Shown piece by piece: positions 5,684 through 7,888 of a stretch of 7,888 nucleotides of DNA. Source of the stretch: M55B165 sp051744245 (GTDB lineage: Bacteria > Actinomycetota > Humimicrobiia > Humimicrobiales > Humimicrobiaceae). Every line of letters begins with the position of its first letter. Positions within the stretch are counted from its first letter, which is position 1. A program made the translations under genes and the position numbers. Below the pieces are notes generated by a model. It had not been told where the DNA came from and did no database searches. It saw nothing but the letters and a program-made list of their open reading frames with translations. The stretch is from positions 1 through 7,888 of the forward strand of contig JBNJCV010000071.1 in the NCBI GenBank assembly GCA_051744245.1, read 5' to 3'.

Positions 5684-7420
5684 TTAAGGCAATTTAAATT
5701 TATTAGTTATGGGGTATCTCCTGTCTTTTCCAAATGCCCTGGAAGTAATTTTTATACCTGGGGCACCTTGCCTTCTCTTATATTCATTAAAATCGACCAT
5801 ATTAATTACTGATTTTACCAGTTCCTTTTCAAAACCCATATTTATTATCTCAGAAAAATTCTTTTCTTCTTCTATATAGGCCTTAAGAATAGGGTCCAGA
5901 AGCCCGTATTTTGGTAGCCTGTCTTCATCCTTCTGCTCCGGTTTTAATTCTGCTGAGGGGGCTTTGGATATTATATTCTCAGGAATTAATCCATTATATT
6001 TTTTATTAATATATTTACAAATGCTGTAAACCATTGTTTTATAAACGTCCTTAATAGGAGAAAATCCACCTACCATATCCCCGTAAAGAGTGCAGTATCC
6101 AACGCTAATCTCGCTTTTGTTTCCAGTAGCAAGCACCAGCCAGTTATGTTCATTTGCCATGGCCATCAGAATATTTCCCCTAACCCTGGCCTGGATATTT
6201 TCCTTAGTTATATTTATTTCCTCTGTTTTTAGCTGTCTCTTTAAGCTTTCAAGGTAGCTTTTGTAGACGATAGTTATAGGAATGGTTACTTTATTTATTC
6301 CCAGGCTTTTAATTAATTTTTCAGAATCCTTTATGCTGGATTCGGAAGAAAACAAAGAAGGCATCATGGCTGCAGTAACATTTTCCTTCCCCAGGGAAAA
6401 CGCGGCAACTGTAGCGACCAGTGCCGAGTCTACGCCTCCGCTCAGGCCCAATACTACTTTTTTGAAGCTATTCTTTAGAACATAATCCCTGGTGCCCAGT
6501 ATTAATGCTTTAAACACTTCTTGCTCTTTAATATATGTCTGATTATCCCCTTTCTTAATGGCCAGCCTTTTTTTGTCCTTTATATTATGCTTAATATTTA
6601 TTATGGGTACAGGGGTATCTGTTTCAGACATTTTAGACCGCTGATTTTTGTATTTTGGATCCTGGAGCCTGGAAGTTGCAACATTGGAAGTATCAAGGTC
6701 AAATACCACTGCATCTTGATCAAAAGATTTAGCTTTTGCCAGGATTTGTCCTTTTTCATCCATTATTAAGCTACTGCCGTCAAATACAAGCTCGTCCTGG
6801 CCCCCAACCATGTTTACATACATTATATTAACCCGGTTATCCACTGCCCTGGTAAAAAGTATTTTTTCCCTTTCAAAGCTTTTGCCTATATGGTATGGAG
6901 AAGCAGAAATATTAATAATTAATTTTGCTCCACCCAAGATAGCCTGAGCTTTGGTGGGGCCAGAGGAATAATGAATATCTTCGCAAATATTTACCCCTAC
7001 CAGGATATCTCCAACTGCATAAACCAAATTGTTGCTGCCTTTCTGAAAATACCTCTCCTCATCAAAAACTGAATAATTTGGAAGGAATTGCTTGTTATAG
7101 GTAGAAGCTATTTCTCCATCGTGCATTACTGCCGCTGAATTATATAAATACTGGTCCCTGTTGGCAAAGCCCAATATTATTACAATATTTTCAGAAAGTC
7201 CTTTCACCTTTTCCAAATATTTTAAGTTGTCCTCAATGAAAGCCGGCTTTAAAAGCAAATCTTCAGGGGGATAACCAGTTAGCGAAAGCTCCGGAAAAGC
7301 AATAATGTCTGCCTGTTTGCTTTTGGCATCATCTATAAAGCTCTTAATTATTTTGTAATTGCCTTTAAAGTCCCCAACAGTAGGATTTATTTGAGCCGCA
7401 TATAGCCTTAAAGATGTAAT
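5684..7420 (-). CDS. nadE: Glutamine-dependent NAD+ synthetase, probable ATT start
   Basis: This 578-residue two-domain enzyme converts nicotinic acid adenine dinucleotide to NAD+ using ATP and ammonia released from glutamine. The N-terminal nitrilase-type glutaminase starts YAAQINPTVGDF (7-18) and has the Glu-Lys-Cys triad: Glu44 in FPELSLTGYP, Lys110 in YNKQFLP and Cys146 in GVNICEDIHY. The C-terminal synthetase has the P-loop LSGGVDSA (326-333), then LATGNKSEISVGYCTLYGDMVGGFSPIKD, KAPSAELKPEQKDED and a C-terminal RQGAPGIKITSRAFGKDRRYP. The length is normal for the family. The first in-frame ATG/GTG/TTG is TTG 7258, which would remove Glu44 and the first strand, so it cannot be the true start. 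After an in-frame TAA at 7426-7424 only one sensible initiator exists, ATT at 7420-7418, which gives an N-terminus of normal length. The gene follows the DUF59 gene by 3 bases and is likely coupled to it. Confidence 0.93.
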   Translation of the reverse strand: MTSLRLYAAQINPTVGDFKGNYKIIKSFIDDAKSKQADIIAFPELSLTGYPPEDLLLKPAFIEDNLKYLEKVKGLSENIVIILGFANRDQYLYNSAAVMHDGEIASTYNKQFLPNYSVFDEERYFQKGSNNLVYAVGDILVGVNICEDIHYSSGPTKAQAILGGAKLIINISASPYHIGKSFEREKILFTRAVDNRVNIMYVNMVGGQDELVFDGSSLIMDEKGQILAKAKSFDQDAVVFDLDTSNVATSRLQDPKYKNQRSKMSETDTPVPIINIKHNIKDKKRLAIKKGDNQTYIKEQEVFKALILGTRDYVLKNSFKKVVLGLSGGVDSALVATVAAFSLGKENVTAAMMPSLFSSESSIKDSEKLIKSLGINKVTIPITIVYKSYLESLKRQLKTEEINITKENIQARVRGNILMAMANEHNWLVLATGNKSEISVGYCTLYGDMVGGFSPIKDVYKTMVYSICKYINKKYNGLIPENIISKAPSAELKPEQKDEDRLPKYGLLDPILKAYIEEEKNFSEIINMGFEKELVKSVINMVDFNEYKRRQGAPGIKITSRAFGKDRRYPITNKFKLP

Positions 7421-7423
7421 TCC

Positions 7424-7741
7424 TTACCCCCCTTTTTGTAGCTTTTTCTTGGCTTCTTTTGAAATCCTATCTGGAGTCCAAGGGGGGTCCCATACCAGCT
7501 TAACATTAACATTGCCCACGCCTTCAAGTTCTTCTATTTTCTTTTTGGCCTGCTGGGTAATCATGGCATGCATCGGGCATCCCCGGACTGTCATGGTCAT
7601 TTCAACATCTACATTGTTATTCTCATCCACGGAAACATTATATATCAACCCCAAGTCAACAATGTTTATGGGAATTTCAGGGTCATAGACTTCTGATAGG
7701 GCTTCATATACCTTTTCACCGGTTATTTTTTTATTGTCCAT
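7424..7741 (-). CDS. MIP18/DUF59 family protein (SufT-like Fe-S cluster assembly factor)
   Basis: This is a 105-residue single-domain protein, the usual size for stand-alone DUF59. It has the family opening VYEALSEVYDPEIPINIVDLGLIYNV (about 11-36), the central MTVRGCPMHAMI (about 50-61) with the conserved cysteine, and the terminal VWDPPWTPDRIS (83-94). Relatives (SufT, PaaD, eukaryotic MIP18/CIA2) take part in iron-sulfur cluster assembly or insertion. The likely cysteine desulfurase end just upstream on the same strand fits that role. GGAGG lies 4 bases before the ATG. A promoter-like TATAAT is found in the upstream gap. The last codons, reading through GGGGGG, also provide the probable ribosome site for nadE. 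Confidence 0.9.
   Translation of the reverse strand: MDNKKITGEKVYEALSEVYDPEIPINIVDLGLIYNVSVDENNNVDVEMTMTVRGCPMHAMITQQAKKKIEELEGVGNVNVKLVWDPPWTPDRISKEAKKKLQKGG
7427..7432 (-). promoter_or_regulatory. Possible ribosome binding site for the nadE ATT start
   Basis: The minus strand reads GGGGGG inside the last two DUF59 codons, 6 bases before ATT 7420. Five of these can pair with the CCUCC of 16S rRNA with one G-U pair. AAGGA overlapping the TAA is closer to consensus but directly abuts the ATT. Neither is strong, so translational coupling to DUF59 is likely to matter. Confidence 0.4.
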
Positions 7742-7765
7742 ATTTCCTCCATGTTTTTACTGTTG

Positions 7766-7794
7766 ATTATATTCTAATAGAATTTTAATTTAAA
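7766..7794 (-). promoter_or_regulatory. Putative promoter of the DUF59-nadE unit
   Basis: On the minus strand a perfect TATAAT (7771-7766) lies 24 bases before the DUF59 ATG. TTTAAA (7794-7789) sits 17 bases upstream of it and matches 4 of 6 bases of the -35 consensus. The -35 lies inside a perfect AT-only 20-bp palindrome (7782-7801), which could raise promoter strength or bind a regulator. Confidence 0.5.
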
Positions 7795-7816
7795 TTAAAA
7801 TGGTTAATTAATGGAA

Positions 7817-7888
7817 TCAGCAAACGCTATTGCCTGCCCTAATGCTTTCCACAATTGCTGGAAACACTTCCAGAAAGTAATCAATCTC
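7817..7888 (-). CDS. Probable cysteine desulfurase (NifS/IscS family), last 23 codons only
   Basis: The minus strand is open from the window edge to TGA at 7819-7817. The 23 visible residues start EIDYFLEVFPAIVESIRA. This resembles the C-terminal helix of NifS/IscS-type cysteine desulfurases, which commonly read EIDYxLEVLPxIVxRLRA before the end. These enzymes use pyridoxal phosphate to release sulfur from cysteine for Fe-S clusters. The usual SPL ending is replaced by GNSVC. The active-site regions are outside the window, so the call rests on a short match plus the DUF59 neighbour. The 75-bp gap that follows has no GC-rich hairpin. Confidence 0.55.
   Translation of the reverse strand, partial: EIDYFLEVFPAIVESIRAGNSVC

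Noticed and set aside
5684..7258. nadE starting at TTG 7258 (524 residues)
   Set aside because: This start would delete the first strand and catalytic Glu44 of the glutaminase domain, which are clearly encoded upstream in the same frame.
7782..7801. Perfect 20-bp palindrome made only of A and T
   Set aside because: It is striking but of very low complexity in an AT-rich gap, so it can arise by chance. It has no GC stem for termination. It is mentioned only as part of the possible DUF59 promoter.

Overview
The window looks like chromosomal DNA of a low-GC, probably anaerobic bacterium. It is AT-rich with many ATA and AGG codons, strong AGGAGG ribosome sites, TATAAT-type -10 boxes and short gaps. 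No phage, transposon, CRISPR or RNA gene was seen. The lineage cannot be fixed from the sequence. The nitrogen regulator resembles actinobacterial GlnR, while the glutamine synthetase is a short type I enzyme without an adenylylation tyrosine, as in Firmicutes and Thermotogae. A deep-branching low-GC actinobacterial, Atribacterota-like or Chloroflexi-like genome are all possible guesses.

Left block, plus strand (1-1869): the C-terminal end of an SPFH/prohibitin-family membrane protein, a hairpin terminator, then a two-gene unit with a Cof-type (HAD-IIB) phosphatase starting at a TTG codon and a small VIT1/CCC1-family membrane protein one base downstream. A perfect 26-bp palindrome at 1844-1869 acts as a shared terminator with the convergent glnA.

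Right block, minus strand (1876-7888), in transcription order: the last 23 codons of a likely cysteine desulfurase, a MIP18/DUF59 (SufT-like) Fe-S assembly protein, glutamine-dependent NAD+ synthetase (nadE), a GlnR-like OmpR-family regulator with a degenerate receiver domain, ammonium transporter (amtB), PII protein (glnB/glnK) and glutamine synthetase (glnA). The last four form a compact nitrogen-assimilation module: a regulator, ammonium uptake, a 2-oxoglutarate/ATP sensor and the assimilating enzyme.

The most interesting signal is regulatory. The amtB promoter region carries four pentamer boxes at exact 11-bp steps (TTTAC, TTAAC, TTAAC, GAAAT on the minus strand). The glnA promoter carries the first two boxes, within a segment that matches amtB at 17 of 18 positions. 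This pattern resembles the box architecture known for actinobacterial GlnR, and the likely binding protein is encoded immediately upstream of amtB. Both PII and GS lack the tyrosines used for covalent modification in enteric bacteria, so control here is probably transcriptional plus allosteric. A second oddity is nadE. Its conserved N-terminus, including the catalytic Glu, lies upstream of every ATG/GTG/TTG in the frame, and an ATT codon three bases after the preceding gene is the best start.
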